NCBI GenBank assembly: GCA_903910445.1
Contig: CAIVZR010000034.1
Coordinates: 1-64,000, forward strand
Length of the DNA: 64,000 nucleotides
From: an uncultured Bacteroidota bacterium
GTDB lineage: Bacteria > Bacteroidota > Bacteroidia > UKL13-3
Direction: 5' to 3'
Shown here: one piece after another, positions 8,067-19,100 of the stretch
Position numbering within the stretch: position 1 is the first letter of the stretch
Layout: each line of letters begins with the position of its first letter
Position numbers and translations under genes: made by a program
Notes under the pieces: generated by a model
What the model was told of the DNA's origin: nothing
Databases searched by the model: none
The model's input: the letters and a program-made list of their open reading frames with translations, nothing else

Positions 8067-9527
8067 ATGAGCCAGGAAATAAGAAACCTCGAACCCAAAA
8101 ACCTTTGGAATAAATTTGCCGATTTGAATGAAGTACCACGCCCATCTAAAAAGGAAGAAAGGGTGATTGAATTCATGAAGAATTTCGGTACCAGCCTCGG
8201 GTTGGAAACTTTTGAAGATGAAGTAAGAAACGTGATCATTCGTAAGCCAGCCACTGCAGGGTTGGAAAATCGCAAGACCATCATCTTGCAATCACATTTA
8301 GATATGGTGCATCAAAAGAATGGGGATACGAATTTTGATTTCGAAACACAAGGCATCGATATGTATGTGGATGCTGGATGGGTAAAGGCTCGTGGCACCA
8401 CGCTAGGTGCTGATAATGGAATAGGAGTCGCCACCATCATGGCGATTCTCGAAAGTAAAGTTATTGAACATCCTGCCATCGAAGCACTTTTTACTATCGA
8501 TGAAGAAACAGGAATGACAGGAGCTTTGGGCTTGAAAGGGGGCATTTTGAATGGAAGAATTCTATTAAATCTAGATACTGAAAACGATGACGAGATTGAT
8601 ATCGGTTGCGCAGGAGGGGTAGATGTTACTGCCATTCGTTCGTACGAAATGGTAAGTGCACCTTCAAATAATATAGGATATACCATCACGGTAAAAGGCT
8701 TGAATGGCGGTCATTCGGGAATGGATATTCACAAGGGTTTGGGTAATGCCAACAAACTGATGAACCGTATTCTTTATCGCGGATTTGAAAAATATGGAGT
8801 GCGTATTGAATCCATTGTTGGAGGTAGTTTACGTAATGCCATCCCTCGCGAAAGTGTGGCTGTCATCGCTGTGAATCCTGCACATCAAGACGATTTTGAA
8901 AATGGAATGGCTACCCTTATCAAGGATATCAAAACCGAATTCAAGACGATGGAGCCTGGATTAACAATTGAAGTCACGACTACTAAAGCACCTATGATGG
9001 TGATGGATACGAAGACCCAAGAGGATATCATCAATGCGCTCTATACAGCACATAACGGCGTATATCGCATGAGTGCCGATATTGCCGACCTCGTTGAAAC
9101 TTCTAATAATGTTGCCAAAGTAAGTATCAAGGATGGCGCAATTTTTATTGCTTGCCTAACACGTTCTTCTGTAGAAACATCTAAATTTGATTTGGCTGAT
9201 GCACTGAAAGCTGCCTTTAGCTTGGCCGATTGTGAGGTTACCTTTTCGGGTTCATATCCTGGATGGACACCCAATATTACATCTCCTATCTTAGATATTT
9301 TAGTTTCCATCTACGAAAAAAAACATGGTGAAAAAGCAAAAGTGGTTGCTTGTCATGCCGGATTGGAATGTGGTATACTAGGCACCAACTACCCTGGAAT
9401 GGACATGATTTCATTTGGTCCAACCATACTAGGAGCGCATTCGCCCGACGAACGTGCGAATATTGCTTCGGTACAAAAGTTTTGGAAATATGTTCTCGAA
9501 ATATTGAAGAGTATTCCTAAACAATAA
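8067..9527 (+). CDS. pepD: Cytosolic aminoacyl-histidine dipeptidase (M20C)
   Basis: Zinc dipeptidase of family M20C, 486 residues, hydrolysing Xaa-His and other dipeptides in the cytoplasm. Metal and catalytic residues are visible: H77 and D79 in QSHLDMVHQ, D116 in GADNGIG, and E146-E147 in IDEETGMTG. D175 lies in LNLDTEND, and the C-terminal histidine in GAHSPDE. The dimerisation/lid domain occupies about 190-390 (GLNGGHSGMDIHKG). There is no signal peptide. It is a single-gene unit with its own promoter. A short AT-rich hairpin (9533-9556) follows the stop codon. Confidence 0.94.
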   Translation: MSQEIRNLEPKNLWNKFADLNEVPRPSKKEERVIEFMKNFGTSLGLETFEDEVRNVIIRKPATAGLENRKTIILQSHLDMVHQKNGDTNFDFETQGIDMYVDAGWVKARGTTLGADNGIGVATIMAILESKVIEHPAIEALFTIDEETGMTGALGLKGGILNGRILLNLDTENDDEIDIGCAGGVDVTAIRSYEMVSAPSNNIGYTITVKGLNGGHSGMDIHKGLGNANKLMNRILYRGFEKYGVRIESIVGGSLRNAIPRESVAVIAVNPAHQDDFENGMATLIKDIKTEFKTMEPGLTIEVTTTKAPMMVMDTKTQEDIINALYTAHNGVYRMSADIADLVETSNNVAKVSIKDGAIFIACLTRSSVETSKFDLADALKAAFSLADCEVTFSGSYPGWTPNITSPILDILVSIYEKKHGEKAKVVACHAGLECGILGTNYPGMDMISFGPTILGAHSPDERANIASVQKFWKYVLEILKSIPKQ

Positions 9528-9532
9528 GCCGG

Positions 9533-9556
9533 AATTCAAAATGGCATTTTTGAATT
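9533..9556 (+). terminator. Weak hairpin after pepD
   Basis: Nine-base perfect arms (AATTCAAAA / TTTTGAATT) with a 6-base loop lie 5 bases after the pepD stop. There is no T-run after the stem and the stem is AT-rich, so it may only mark or stabilise the transcript end. Confidence 0.35.
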
Positions 9557-9688
9557 GATCAATAGGGAACGCTAAAAATGGATTATAAAGATTAAAATAC
9601 AGGAAATTAATTTGCCTTTTGGTGAATTATTTCATTTACACATTCAAAATTATTTTGCGTAATTGCTCACATTAAATCATTTGAAATT

Positions 9689-10648
9689 ATGAGTTTTAAA
9701 ATTTTAGCCAACGATGGTATAGATGCCAATGGCAAAGGAATGCTGGAGAAAGCCGGCTTTATCGTAGACACTACAAAAATCGCTCAAGCAGATTTACTTA
9801 CTGGATTAAAAAATTATGATGTGGTTATTGTACGTAGTGCAAGTAAAATAACCAAAGAAATTATTGAAGCCAATACCCATTTAAAAGTCATCGCTCGTGC
9901 GGGTGTTGGATTGGATAATGTAGATGTGGAAACTGCCAAGCGCAATAGCATCCGTGTTATCAATACACCTGCCGCTTCAAGCATCTCTGTTGCCGAATTG
10001 GTATTCGCTCACCTGTTTGGAATGGTGCGTAACCTTCCCGAAAGCAATCGCCTCATGCCTGCACAAGGGGTGGCGAAATTCAATGATTTAAAAAAGAAAT
10101 TTAGCGAAGGCTTTGAACTTCGCGATAAAACCTTGGGTGTGATAGGCTTTGGACGTATCGGACAAGAAGCCGCGCGCATTGCCATTGGATTGGGAATGAA
10201 TGTGGTGGCCTTCGATCCTTATGTTGAGAAAGCCGAAATCTATTTCTACTTCCATAAAAATATCTCTGACCAGAGAATAAAATTCGAAATTAAAACGGTA
10301 AGCAAGGAAGACGTATTGCGCCAGGCCGATTTTGTTACCATGCATGTTCCAAGTACCGATAAGCCTGCTATTGGCAAAGAGGAACTGGAGCACATGAAAC
10401 AAGGAGCCTATTTAATTAACTGCGCCCGAGGTGGTGTAGTCGACGAAGGGGCCTTGCTTGATGCCTTAAACTCAGGAAAGATTCGCTATGCTGCACTCGA
10501 TGTATTTGAGCAAGAGCCACCAGTGAATGATGCCATCCTGAAACACGATCGCGTGAGTTTGACACCACATATTGGTGCAAGTACCGCCGAAGCGCAAAAT
10601 CGAATCGGTATTGAACTTGCCGAGCGTATCATCGATTTATGTCAGTAA
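9689..10648 (+). CDS. serA: D-3-phosphoglycerate dehydrogenase
   Basis: NAD-dependent 2-hydroxyacid dehydrogenase, 319 residues. It oxidises 3-phosphoglycerate in the first step of serine synthesis. The Rossmann motif GFGRIG is at 153-158. The catalytic set comprises R247 in NCARGGVVDE, the acid in DVFEQEPP (271-278) and H294 in PHIGAS. The C-terminal ACT regulatory domain of long SerA proteins is absent, so feedback control by serine through ACT is not expected. The DUF1015 gene follows after 45 bases. The pairing serA-DUF1015, often with serC upstream, is common in Bacteroidota and Firmicutes. serC is not adjacent here. A related dehydrogenase specificity cannot be excluded. Confidence 0.87.
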   Translation: MSFKILANDGIDANGKGMLEKAGFIVDTTKIAQADLLTGLKNYDVVIVRSASKITKEIIEANTHLKVIARAGVGLDNVDVETAKRNSIRVINTPAASSISVAELVFAHLFGMVRNLPESNRLMPAQGVAKFNDLKKKFSEGFELRDKTLGVIGFGRIGQEAARIAIGLGMNVVAFDPYVEKAEIYFYFHKNISDQRIKFEIKTVSKEDVLRQADFVTMHVPSTDKPAIGKEELEHMKQGAYLINCARGGVVDEGALLDALNSGKIRYAALDVFEQEPPVNDAILKHDRVSLTPHIGASTAEAQNRIGIELAERIIDLCQ

Positions 10649-10693
10649 TCAAATTTAAAAATTTATAATTTCAAAATACAAGCTACGTTACGC

Positions 10694-11917
10694 ATGTTAA
10701 ACATTGCTCCATTCAAAGCCATTCTACCTCGTACCGATATTGTAGAAATTGTATCCAGCGAAAATTTCGATGCGCAAAATAAAATTTTGAGTATGGAGGA
10801 GATGAAACGCAATCCCATGTCGTATCTCCATGTATCGAAGCCTCACTTGAATTTTCCGGAAGAGAAAAAAAATGTAGAGAAACATTATCCAATCGCGCTT
10901 CAAAAACTAGAGCATTTTCTTCACGATGGTATCATGCATAAGGAGGCCCCTCGCATTTATATTTATCGCCAGGTGAAGGATGGAAGAATTTATCAAGGCA
11001 TCATCGCTGGAGTGCATGCAGATGATTATGAAACGGAGCGAATTAAGAAGCATGAACTTACCCGCACCGATAAGGAAGATGAGATGGTGGGACAGATGAG
11101 TATCACAAAAACTATTGGTACCGCGGTTCTGGTTACCTATCATCAAACCGATTTAATAAACCAGCTTACGGAAGCCGAAACCAACGAACGACCTTTGTTT
11201 GATTTTGTACAAAGAGGGGTGCGTCATACCGTTTGGATGGCAAAAAAGGAATCGGAAATTTGTATTGCATTGGCATCCCTCAGCGATGTATATATCGCCG
11301 ATGGCCATCATCGTAGCGCCAGTTTAGTAAGATATGCCAATGCCCAAAAGGCAAGTAATCCAGGTCATACAGGCAAAGAGGCATACAACTTCTTGCAAAC
11401 ATATTTTGTGCCTGCCGAATTATTGTATGTATATGAATACAATCGATTGGTAGAAAATATTAATACCTCTCCATATAAATTATTGAAACATATTTGTGAT
11501 AATTTTGAGATGGAGAAGAAAAAGAAGGAAGCCTACCAGCCTAAAAAGAAACATGTTTTCGGAATGTATTATGTCGATTCATGGTATAAGCTTAAAGCGA
11601 AAAATGAAATAATTCATGATGATGATCCTTTGAAATGTTTGGATGTGCAAATACTTGAGGACTTTTTACTCAAGCCTGTTTTGAATATTACCGATAGCAA
11701 AACCGACGAACGTTTGAGTTTTGTAGATGGTACCAAAGGCTTGGCATTTCTCGAAGATCGCGTGAATAAAAAGAAAGCCGATATTGCTTTTACCTTGTTT
11801 CCTACCGAAGTGGAGCAAGTGATGGCTGTGGCTGATATACATGCTACTATGCCTCCAAAGAGCACCTGGATTGAACCCAAAATGCGCACCGGGTTTATTG
11901 TTCAGGATTTAAGTTGA
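10694..11917 (+). CDS. DUF1015 family protein
   Basis: 407-residue cytoplasmic protein of the DUF1015 family. Family blocks seen are the N-terminal PFKAILP, the NPMSYLHVSKP segment, YIYRQ, the H-rich IADGHHRSASLVRYA motif (about residues 205-220) and the MPPKSTWIEPKMRTGF end. The biochemical activity is unproven. Its recurrent position next to serA/serC suggests a role in serine or phospho-serine metabolism; some relatives have been linked to SerK-like serine kinase chemistry. It follows serA by 45 bases and is probably co-transcribed. Confidence 0.87.
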   Translation: MLNIAPFKAILPRTDIVEIVSSENFDAQNKILSMEEMKRNPMSYLHVSKPHLNFPEEKKNVEKHYPIALQKLEHFLHDGIMHKEAPRIYIYRQVKDGRIYQGIIAGVHADDYETERIKKHELTRTDKEDEMVGQMSITKTIGTAVLVTYHQTDLINQLTEAETNERPLFDFVQRGVRHTVWMAKKESEICIALASLSDVYIADGHHRSASLVRYANAQKASNPGHTGKEAYNFLQTYFVPAELLYVYEYNRLVENINTSPYKLLKHICDNFEMEKKKKEAYQPKKKHVFGMYYVDSWYKLKAKNEIIHDDDPLKCLDVQILEDFLLKPVLNITDSKTDERLSFVDGTKGLAFLEDRVNKKKADIAFTLFPTEVEQVMAVADIHATMPPKSTWIEPKMRTGFIVQDLS

Positions 11918-11952
11918 ATTTAATTTTTGCAAACATATTTATAATTAACCCT

Positions 11953-14307
11953 ATGATGAAAAATAAACTGAGTCTCTTATTACTGCTGCTAGGCCTGGTA
12001 TCAATAAGTACCATTGCCCAAACTGTTGATTTTAACAATTACACACCATTCCAATCGTCGGGTACCTTGCCTGATGAGTTTCGAACAAATTCTTATGCTA
12101 AGTATAAGGAAAAGGAGGCTGTCATTGCGAAGGCGAAGACCAAAATTGAACGCGAGGCCAAGGATCAATATTATCTTGAAAATGCGTTTGCATTGGATAA
12201 TATTTTAAAGGATGGAAAAGTTCTTTTCAATGATACTATCAGTGCTTACCTCACTGCGGTGATGGATAAAATTTTAGAGAATCGCGAAACGAAAAAGAAC
12301 GTAAGAGTTTATTGTATTAAATCGGCGGTAGTGAACGCCTATACTACTGGCGAAGGTTTTGTATTTGTTACTACAGGCCTCTTAGCATGTGTAAGGAATG
12401 AAGCACAGTTGGCTTTTATCTTGAGTCATGAATACATGCATTATGTATATAAGCACAGTATCAAAGGTTATATTGAAACGAAGAAAGTATTGAAAGGCAA
12501 AGGCGAATATCAGAATTTGGATTATGATAAAAAATACTTAGCTCGTAAGGCATTCTCAAGAGAACAGGAATCGGAAGCCGATTTAAAAGGATTTGAATTG
12601 TATGCTAAATCAGATTATAGTTATGAGGATGTAGACTCTTCATTTCAGGTCTTAAAATATAGCTATCTGCCCTTTGGAAGTGTGCCTTTCAAACGCAGTT
12701 TTATTGAATCGAATACATTTAAAACCCCTGACGATTTTTGGTTAACCACCTATGCCGACCTCGATGCCAAAGCTTATGAGGCTGCAGTGAACGGCAAAGT
12801 AGAAGATAAGAGTGATAGCGATGCTGATTCTGATGATAGCAACAGCGAAGATGATGATGAAACAAGCACCCATCCAAGTATCGATAAACGACTAGATGCT
12901 TTACATGAAAGGATGGATGAAGAAACGAAAACAACCAAAAAGCATTTTTTAGTTTCAGAAGACGCATTTTATTTTATTCAAAAAATTTCACGATTCGAAT
13001 TGGTGAGAATGAATTTGCTCACTCAAAATTATGAACGCGCACTTTATAATGCCTATAATTTATTGCAAACAGATCCACAAAGTAAATATTTGAAGAAGTG
13101 TGTTGTAAAAGCATTATATGGCATTTCAATCTATGCCAACTCAGGCAATATGAGTAAAGTTCATGTGAAGCAAAAATTCGCGCAAGGTCCTTGGGAGCAA
13201 GTGCCAGCCTTAGTAAATAAATTGGGTGGCGCAGGAGTAAGTGTTTGGGCAGTTAATTATATCTGGCAAGTGAGAAAGGAATATCCAAATGATAAAGAGC
13301 TTAAAATTATTTGCGATGATGTATTGAAGTCGTTACTTAAAACCTATTCGAAACGTAAAAAAGATTTTGTAACGAGCTATTCCGATACTGCAGGACTCAC
13401 AACACGTAATAAAAAGTTAAAGCCTTATATCCGTTTGGGATTCCTCGACTTAGTAACGAACGATGCCGAATTTAAAACCTATTACGATGGTATCTACAAT
13501 AAAATAATTGAAGCGAAGAAGCAAAAGGAATCGAGTGAAAACGACGAACTGGAAGAGGTTGCGAGTGAAGAAACCAAGAGCACGAAAACAACTAAGAAGA
13601 AAACAAGTACAACTGAAAAAGAAGAAGAGACTGAAGAGGATGAGACGAAGAAAAATAATGCAGCCATAGAAATTCAATGGAATGATAAATTAACGAAAGG
13701 CAATTCAGCGTATATTAAGGATGGCAAATTGGTGATACTTACGCCACACTATTATCAATCGAAAGGTGAAGATGGCAGCCAAACAATATTATACCCCGAA
13801 AGTGAAAAAGGCAATGAAAGGCTAATTGGATTATTGGCAGATGTACTGGATAAGTCGATACCCAATTATGAAATTATTAACAGGCCCACAGCCGAGGAGG
13901 TGCAGCAATTAAACGATATCAGTTTGTTAAACGATTGGGTAGATGAACGATTGGATCATGGTAAATTAAAATTGATTTCGGTCGACTACGAGCGCATTCA
14001 AGCCTATGCAGCGAAGAAGGGATGTGATAACTTGGTTTCACTGAGTGTTTCAAGTGTGGTAGAGAACAAAGATTTAGGTTCAAAGATTTCTGCTGTGATG
14101 TACTCTGTGATGCTATTTCCTTTGGCTCCAATATTTCTTTATAAAGGGTTTAGCCCAGCGCATTATACCAATATTTATGCTGTTACTTTTAACTTTAAAA
14201 AGGACAGATTGGTAGATGCAACTCGTCAATTGTCATCGGTGAGAAGTTCTAACTTCGAATTGAAATCACATTTATATGCTTACTTTTTAAACCTGAAAAA
14301 AATATAA
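11953..14307 (+). CDS. Secreted M48-type zinc metallopeptidase with long C-terminal region
   Basis: The ATG at 11953 opens on a signal peptide (MMKNKLSLLLLLLGLVSIST-IAQ), giving 784 residues. An upstream TTG at 11914 would add a non-signal leader and overlap the DUF1015 stop. The M48 core lies at about 85-215, with zinc ligands H159 and H163 in SHEYMH and the third acidic ligand in EQESEADLKG (204-213). The second half is not part of typical M48 enzymes: an acidic/lysine-rich low-complexity stretch (about 530-570) and an unassigned C-terminal domain. It overlaps the next gene by one base (TAATG). The role is inferred as periplasmic protein quality control or processing. Confidence 0.82.
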   Translation: MMKNKLSLLLLLLGLVSISTIAQTVDFNNYTPFQSSGTLPDEFRTNSYAKYKEKEAVIAKAKTKIEREAKDQYYLENAFALDNILKDGKVLFNDTISAYLTAVMDKILENRETKKNVRVYCIKSAVVNAYTTGEGFVFVTTGLLACVRNEAQLAFILSHEYMHYVYKHSIKGYIETKKVLKGKGEYQNLDYDKKYLARKAFSREQESEADLKGFELYAKSDYSYEDVDSSFQVLKYSYLPFGSVPFKRSFIESNTFKTPDDFWLTTYADLDAKAYEAAVNGKVEDKSDSDADSDDSNSEDDDETSTHPSIDKRLDALHERMDEETKTTKKHFLVSEDAFYFIQKISRFELVRMNLLTQNYERALYNAYNLLQTDPQSKYLKKCVVKALYGISIYANSGNMSKVHVKQKFAQGPWEQVPALVNKLGGAGVSVWAVNYIWQVRKEYPNDKELKIICDDVLKSLLKTYSKRKKDFVTSYSDTAGLTTRNKKLKPYIRLGFLDLVTNDAEFKTYYDGIYNKIIEAKKQKESSENDELEEVASEETKSTKTTKKKTSTTEKEEETEEDETKKNNAAIEIQWNDKLTKGNSAYIKDGKLVILTPHYYQSKGEDGSQTILYPESEKGNERLIGLLADVLDKSIPNYEIINRPTAEEVQQLNDISLLNDWVDERLDHGKLKLISVDYERIQAYAAKKGCDNLVSLSVSSVVENKDLGSKISAVMYSVMLFPLAPIFLYKGFSPAHYTNIYAVTFNFKKDRLVDATRQLSSVRSSNFELKSHLYAYFLNLKKI

Positions 14308-14951
14308 TGAGAAAACTACTTTTTATAACTCTTTTATTATCGAGTTTCTGTATCACAAATTCGCAAGTACCTGGTTATCTCGGAAAGCGTTTATCGGTTT
14401 CTGCTACCGAATTGTTAGGATCGCCTACCTGGGGACAATATTCACCTAGATATGGGCCAGAATCAATAATCAATATTCATCATTTCACACGTATTGCCAG
14501 CGATTATGCTGTTGGCAATAAAACAGTATTGGGCTTGTCATGTTGCTTTGGAAGCATGGGATTCTTTGATTATATAAATGATTATCCTTTGGCTAAATTA
14601 AATGCTACTGCCATTGAAGTTCATACAAAATTATTTTTGGGCGACCATATTGCGCCACTTGGCAAATTTATTAGTCTAGGATTGGCATATCAAAGAATGA
14701 AAGAGACCGATCCTTTGAACTATAGTGTTAATTATGGTTTCAAGGAATATTCTAGCAGCTTCTTCACCTTCCATTTAGGTTTTGGCGCAAATTTTTTCAT
14801 AAACGATTTTCTTTATTTTACGCCAAGTATTGAAACTAATCTTCATTTGAATGGATTGGAGCCAGTAACACTCGATGATTATATTGCCAGCAGATGGCAA
14901 GTTAGTTCGTATGCACTTTTTGGAATTGGGGTAGGGGTATTGGTGTTTTAA
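14307..14951 (+). CDS. Outer-membrane-like protein coupled to the M48 peptidase
   Basis: The 214-residue product has a signal peptide (MRKLLFITLLLSSFCITNSQ) and Gly/aromatic-rich strands (KRLSVSATELLG, GLAYQRMK, FFTFHLGFGANFF) ending in ALFGIGVGVLVF, typical of a small outer-membrane barrel. Its ATG overlaps the stop of the M48 gene (TAATG), so the two are translationally coupled and may act together in the envelope. No specific family was recognised. Confidence 0.75.
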   Translation: MRKLLFITLLLSSFCITNSQVPGYLGKRLSVSATELLGSPTWGQYSPRYGPESIINIHHFTRIASDYAVGNKTVLGLSCCFGSMGFFDYINDYPLAKLNATAIEVHTKLFLGDHIAPLGKFISLGLAYQRMKETDPLNYSVNYGFKEYSSSFFTFHLGFGANFFINDFLYFTPSIETNLHLNGLEPVTLDDYIASRWQVSSYALFGIGVGVLVF

Positions 14952-15095
14952 TTTTTAGGTAGATAAGATTTCAAATATTCAATTTTTTATTTCCACAAAT
15001 TCACATTTAAAAACTTGCATAAAAAAACCTTATTTAAATCCATTCTAAATTATAAAAAATATATTAACAGCTATTTACAGTCTTGCATTTTACCT

Positions 15096-15103
15096 TAATT
15101 TCG
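15096..15103 (+). promoter_or_regulatory. Candidate minus-7 element of the act operon (TAATTTCG)
   Basis: TAATTTCG fits the TAnnTTYG pattern used elsewhere in the window and would leave a leader of about 85 bases before actA. The minus-33 position has no clear TTTG, so the call is tentative. Confidence 0.35.
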
Positions 15104-15196
15104 TCCCCAAAAAAATAGGTTTGTAAGATTTATTTTACAATTCAATAATACATACAAAATCAATCGCTTAGGCGCGTAGAAAGTATCACTCAATAT

Positions 15197-16006
15197 ATGA
15201 ATATTTATAATATTTTAGCCCTTGTTCTTCTGCTGATAATCATTTTCCTGCTTCGCATCAGAGGGCATCTCACCAAAGCAATTAACAGTAAATTTCCAGA
15301 AAACCCCGATCCAGATTGGATTGTTGACACTTTCAGACCGTGGTATTTCCATCTAAACAAAATTATCGGACTCATTACGGTAACGATGATTTCCCTCGTT
15401 TTATTGGGAGGTTATGGATTTTGGTATTCATTCAAAATTGGTAATCAACAAGGTTACCAACCCGATCAACCAATTAAATTCTCGCATCAGTTGCATGCCG
15501 GACAGTACAAAATGGACTGTCGTTATTGCCACAGTGTTGCTGAGAAATCAAAAAACGCAAGTATCCCTTCGCCAGGAACTTGTATGAACTGCCATAAATA
15601 TGTGCAAGCTACTGCCAAATACAATGGTCAGATTTCTCCTGAAATCAAGAAAATTTATACTGCAACCGGTTGGGATCCTGATTCTCAAAAATATCTATAC
15701 CAACCTAAAGATTTGAAATGGGTTCGTATCCATAATCTACCCGATTTGGCTTACTTCAATCACTCTCAACACGTGAAAGTAGGTAAGGTTACTTGCCAAA
15801 CTTGCCACGGTCAAATTCAAACTATGAAAGTGGTTCAACAGTTCTCTACATTACAAATGGGATGGTGTATCGAATGTCACCGTACTACCAACGTAGATGT
15901 AGCTGGAAACAAATATTATGATGAAATTCATAAGCGTTTGAAAGATGGTGAAAAATGGACCGAAGAACAAAACGGAGGTACAGAATGCGGTAAATGTCAT
16001 TATTAA
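15197..16006 (+). CDS. actA: Alternative complex III subunit ActA, pentahaem cytochrome c
   Basis: The 269-residue protein has two N-terminal hydrophobic segments (about 4-20 and 56-78) and five CXXCH haem c sites: CRYCH (108-112), CMNCH (129-133), and downstream CQTCH, CIECH and CGKCH. The pattern and operon position match ActA, the electron-transferring cytochrome of the quinol:acceptor oxidoreductase called alternative complex III. It faces the periplasm. It is the first of six act genes in canonical order ABCDEF. A hairpin lies between it and actB. Family identification is strong; the electron acceptor is not shown by sequence. Confidence 0.93.
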   Translation: MNIYNILALVLLLIIIFLLRIRGHLTKAINSKFPENPDPDWIVDTFRPWYFHLNKIIGLITVTMISLVLLGGYGFWYSFKIGNQQGYQPDQPIKFSHQLHAGQYKMDCRYCHSVAEKSKNASIPSPGTCMNCHKYVQATAKYNGQISPEIKKIYTATGWDPDSQKYLYQPKDLKWVRIHNLPDLAYFNHSQHVKVGKVTCQTCHGQIQTMKVVQQFSTLQMGWCIECHRTTNVDVAGNKYYDEIHKRLKDGEKWTEEQNGGTECGKCHY

Positions 16007-16030
16007 TACCTTAAAGTAAAAAATCACCGG

Positions 16031-16068
16031 TTGAATTTTTGAAAAGATATTAACCTTTCAAAAATCAA
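16031..16068 (+). promoter_or_regulatory. Intercistronic hairpin between actA and actB
   Basis: TTGA(A)TTTTTGAAAAG and CCTTTCAAAAATCAA form a 14-15 base stem with one bulge around an 8-base loop. No T-run follows. It may protect the actA message or tune expression between the cytochrome and the large Fe-S subunit. This role is inferred. Confidence 0.4.
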
Positions 16069-16119
16069 TACGGATAACACTAACAACAGCCCTCAGATCA
16101 CAGCCCACAGACCAATAAC

Positions 16120-19100
16120 ATGAGCAATAATCAATACTGGAAAGGTTTAGAAGAACTAAACAACTCCCCTGAGTTCCTTCAACGTAAAAGCAATGAATTC
16201 ATGGAAGGTATTCCAATGAATGAAGCTTTCAAAGAAGAGACTTACGAGTTATCTTCCACTCGTCGCGATTTCTTGAAATACTTCGGTTTCACCGTTTCTT
16301 CGGCAGCCATCTTGGCAGCTTGTAATAAAGCCCCGATTAGAAATGTTATTCCTTATACATTTAAACCTGCCGATGTAGTTCCGGGAGTTGCCAATTGGTA
16401 CTCTTCTACTTGTAATGCATGTGGCGCAGGTTGTGGTACCATCGTGAAAGTTCGCGAAGGACGCCCAGTAAAAATAGAAGGTAATCCGGATCACAAAATG
16501 AATAACGGTGCTTTATGTGCCGTAGGTCACGCAGAATTATTAAGCCTTTACGATAAAGCACGCTACGAAGGTCCATTGAAAGGAACCGAAAGCATCGCTA
16601 TCGCCGACTTAGATAAGGAAATTATCAAAACCCTTGACGAAGTGAACGCTGCTGGAAACGGCATCGTGATATTATCATCAAGCATCAATAGCCCAAGCAC
16701 TTTAGCATCTATCCGCGAATTTGCTAAGAAATACCCTACTACCAAGCACGTACAATACGAAGAGTTTTCATCCTATGCAATCATTGCTGCCAACGAGAAA
16801 TCATTTGGTAAAGCAGTAATTCCAGGATATCGCTTCGATCGCGCAAAAGTAATTGTAAGCTTCGGTGCCGATTTCTTAGGAACTTGGATTTCACCAGTAC
16901 AATTCACGCATCAATATACTGCGGGTCGTAAAGCAGTAAACGGAATGAGTCGTCATATTCAATTCGAAACCAATTTATCTTTAACTGGTTCGAATGCCGA
17001 CGTTCGTATTCCTATCACACCATCTCAAGAAGGTGTATACTTGTTAAACCTATACAATAAAATTGCTGCTTCAACAGGAGCACCAACCTTAGCTGCTGCA
17101 GCCATCGAAGGTCCAGTGAATATGGTTGAGAATACGGCCAAAGAATTATTAGCCAATAAAGGCAAGTCTTTAGTAGTAAGTGGAAGCAATGATATCGATG
17201 TTCAATTATTGGTAAACGCCATCAACTCCGCTTTAGGAAACGTAGGCAGCACCATCGATTTGAACAACTACTCAAAACAAAAAATGAGTAATGATGCAGA
17301 AATGGAACAATTCGTTTCTGATTTGAATGATGGAAAAATTGGAGCTGTGATTGTTTACGGTGCCAACCCATCATACAACTATTATAACGCAGAGAAATTC
17401 AAAGCTGGATTGAAGAAAGCAAAACTTGCATTATCGCTTGCTACTGCTCACGACGAAACAGCAATGGATTGTGGTTATGTAATGCCTGATCACCATAGCT
17501 TCGAATCATGGAACGACCATGAAGCCATGGCTGGACAATACAGCTTAACCCAACCAACAATACACCCCATCTTCAATACCCGCCAAGCACAAGAGTCGCT
17601 TTTGGTTTGGGCAAGTGTAGCGAAAGATTATTATAGCTTCATCAAAGAAAATTGGGCTACCAATGTGAAGGACCTCAACTTCAACGCCTTGGTAGAAAAA
17701 GGATTCATGGATTCAGCTAGTGCTTCAGTTGTTGAAGATATAAAACCGACTACTAAGGATGCAGTGAAAATTGCAGCGGTTATTTCAGTAGCTCCAGCAG
17801 TGGAAGCTAAAGCTGATTTGAATACGGTGGCTGCCAACCTTGCTAAAGTGGATGCCGATAACAAAGGAAAATTACAAGTTGTATTATATAAGAAGGTAGG
17901 AGTGCGTGAAGGAAGACTGAGCAATAACCCTTGGTTACAAGAATTGCCAGATCCTATCTCTAAAGTTACCTGGGATAATTATGTAGCTTCTTCTATCGTA
18001 TTTGCAAGCAAAAATAACTTGGAAGATGGTAATTTAGTGAGTTTGAAAGCCGGTAATGTAGCTACAGAAATCGCTTTCTTACGTCAGCCAGGACAAGCTA
18101 ATAATACGGTTTCAATCGCTGTAGGATACGGACGCCCTCGTTTCGATAAAGAAGGTGTTGCTGCCGAAGTGGTTGGTAAAAACGTATACGGCATGGTTAC
18201 TTTCGCAAATGGTTCATTCAGCTATACTTCTTACGGAGCCAGCATCGAAAAAGCCAAAGGAAGCTATACCTTAGCTCAAACACAAACACATCATACCTTA
18301 GAAGGTAGAGATCACTACCGTTCTACATCATTAAGTAAATTCACTGCCAATCCTAAAACTTTCCAAAAACAAGTAGAAGTAATTTCACTTTGGGAAGATC
18401 GCGACTACCGCGGACACAAATGGGTAATGGCTGTCGATTTGAATGCATGTACAGGTTGCGGAAGTTGCGTGGTAGCATGTAACAACGAAAACAATGTACC
18501 TGTTGTAGGAAGAGATCAAGTGATGCGTGGACGTGAAATGCATTGGATGCGTATCGACCGTTACTTCACATTCAACGAATTCACTCAGGATGGATCGGCC
18601 GATAGATACCGTGCTGATTTCTACAAAGATTTGAAGGTAGATAGCAATAACGATGGAGACGCCAACGAGAAAATCACTGAAGAAGCATTCGAAAATGTAT
18701 CAGTAGGATTCCAGCCAATGATGTGCCAACATTGTGGTCACGCTCCTTGCGAGTCGGTATGCCCAGTATTAGCAACTACACATAGCGGAGAAGGTTTGAA
18801 TCAAATGACTTATAACCGTTGTATTGGTACTAAATATTGTGCTAATAACTGTCCTTATAAAGTACGTCGTTTCAACTGGTACCGTTTCAACGATAATGAT
18901 AATTTCGATTTCCATTTCAATAACGATTTGGGTAAGATGGTTATCAATCCTGATGTTACCGTTCGTACACGTGGGGTCATGGAAAAATGTTCATTCTGTA
19001 TCCAACGTATCCAGGATGCGAAATTGCTTGCAAAACGCGAAAACCGTGGAATGGCCGATGGAGATGTGAAAACAGCGTGTCAGCAGACATGTCCTTCAGG

